Assembly (NCBI RefSeq): GCF_963675165.1
Contig: NC_087388.1
Location: 310,001-374,000, forward strand
Length of the DNA stretch: 64,000 nt
Reading direction: 5' to 3'
Source of the DNA: Halichondria panicea
Taxonomy: Eukaryota; Porifera; Demospongiae; Suberitida; Halichondriidae
Every line of letters starts with the position of its first letter. The stretch's first letter is position 1. Positions 63,871-64,000 of this stretch are shown piece after piece. Made by a program: the position numbers and the translations under genes. Below the pieces are notes generated by a model, which ran no database searches, was not told the DNA's origin, and saw only the letters and a list, made by a program, of their open reading frames with translations.

Positions 63871-64000
63871 CTGCATGGGAAATATTGAAAAAAGTGAACC
63901 ACACACTTGTATATGTACGTACGTGTAAATAGAACTAGCAAAGAGTCTATAAAGAGGCCAACTTCCATACCATAAATAGTTGCAAATGCCTTACTCAAAT

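Noticed and set aside
63871-64000. Possible further 5' exon of the tandem-SAM gene at the window edge
   Set aside because: The only candidate donor (before GTATGG) does not keep phase with the exon at 63691-63870.

Overview
The window is eukaryotic genomic DNA from a compact animal genome. Genes are split by many short GT-AG introns, intergenic spaces are small, the DNA is AT-rich, (CA)n/(GT)n microsatellites are abundant, and there is one 200-base assembly gap (13100-13299). The gene set (SNRK, COQ9, ADCK5, MEAK7, condensin CAP-H, Skeletor-like DM13/DOMON proteins, Roc-COR GTPase, CD36 family) is metazoan. Gene density, fold-back repeats and domain mixtures suggest an early-branching animal, most likely a demosponge such as Amphimedon. 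That assignment is inference from style and not proven. All gene models below were assembled by hand from splice junctions and checked for reading-phase continuity.

Layout. 1-1237 holds the 3'-truncated COQ9 gene (-), divergent from SNRK (+, 1476-6426). 6956-11056 holds a CD36/SR-B family receptor (-). 11810-12559 holds two exons encoding a mucin-like stalk, membrane span and tail (-). 14175-17605 and 20073-23705 hold two nearly identical Skeletor-like genes in head-to-head inverted orientation. Between them lie a 765-bp TIR element, a broken RMDN copy and a mitochondrial ribosomal protein L30 gene. 24215-26396 is the intact RMDN gene (+) and 26593-27337 is MsrB (+). 27555-34101 is ADCK5 (-), whose 3-kb intron carries a complete opposite-strand M35 metalloprotease gene (30730-32330). 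Then come an intronless J1-crystallin/ADP-ribosylglycohydrolase-like gene (-, 34269-35333), MEAK7/TLDC1 (-, 35545-38150), two tandem inositol monophosphatase genes (+, 38554-42912), a Mind-bomb/LRR/Roc-COR fusion gene (-, 43324-48759), condensin subunit NCAPH (+, 48939-54559), and the C-terminal 1294 residues of a large tandem-SAM protein (-, 55135-63870, 5' end outside the window).

The neighbours do not form a pathway. Two mitochondrial coenzyme-Q-related genes (COQ9, ADCK5), two mitochondrial-looking genes (MRPL30, MsrB) and two tandem IMPases are the only thematic links. Three closely spaced divergent gene pairs (COQ9/SNRK, MEAK7/IMPA, MIB-ROCO/NCAPH) probably share bidirectional promoters.

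Most notable: the MIB_HERC2-ZZ-MIB_HERC2-LRR-Roc-COR fusion; the inverted Skeletor duplication, with a possible alternative mucin-type 3' end on one copy and a 52-bp insertion whose empty site survives in the other; the nested M35 protease with a near-perfect 129-bp in-frame duplication; an ADP-ribosylglycohydrolase-fold protein lacking its metal-binding motifs; and microsatellites that repeatedly form splice junctions.
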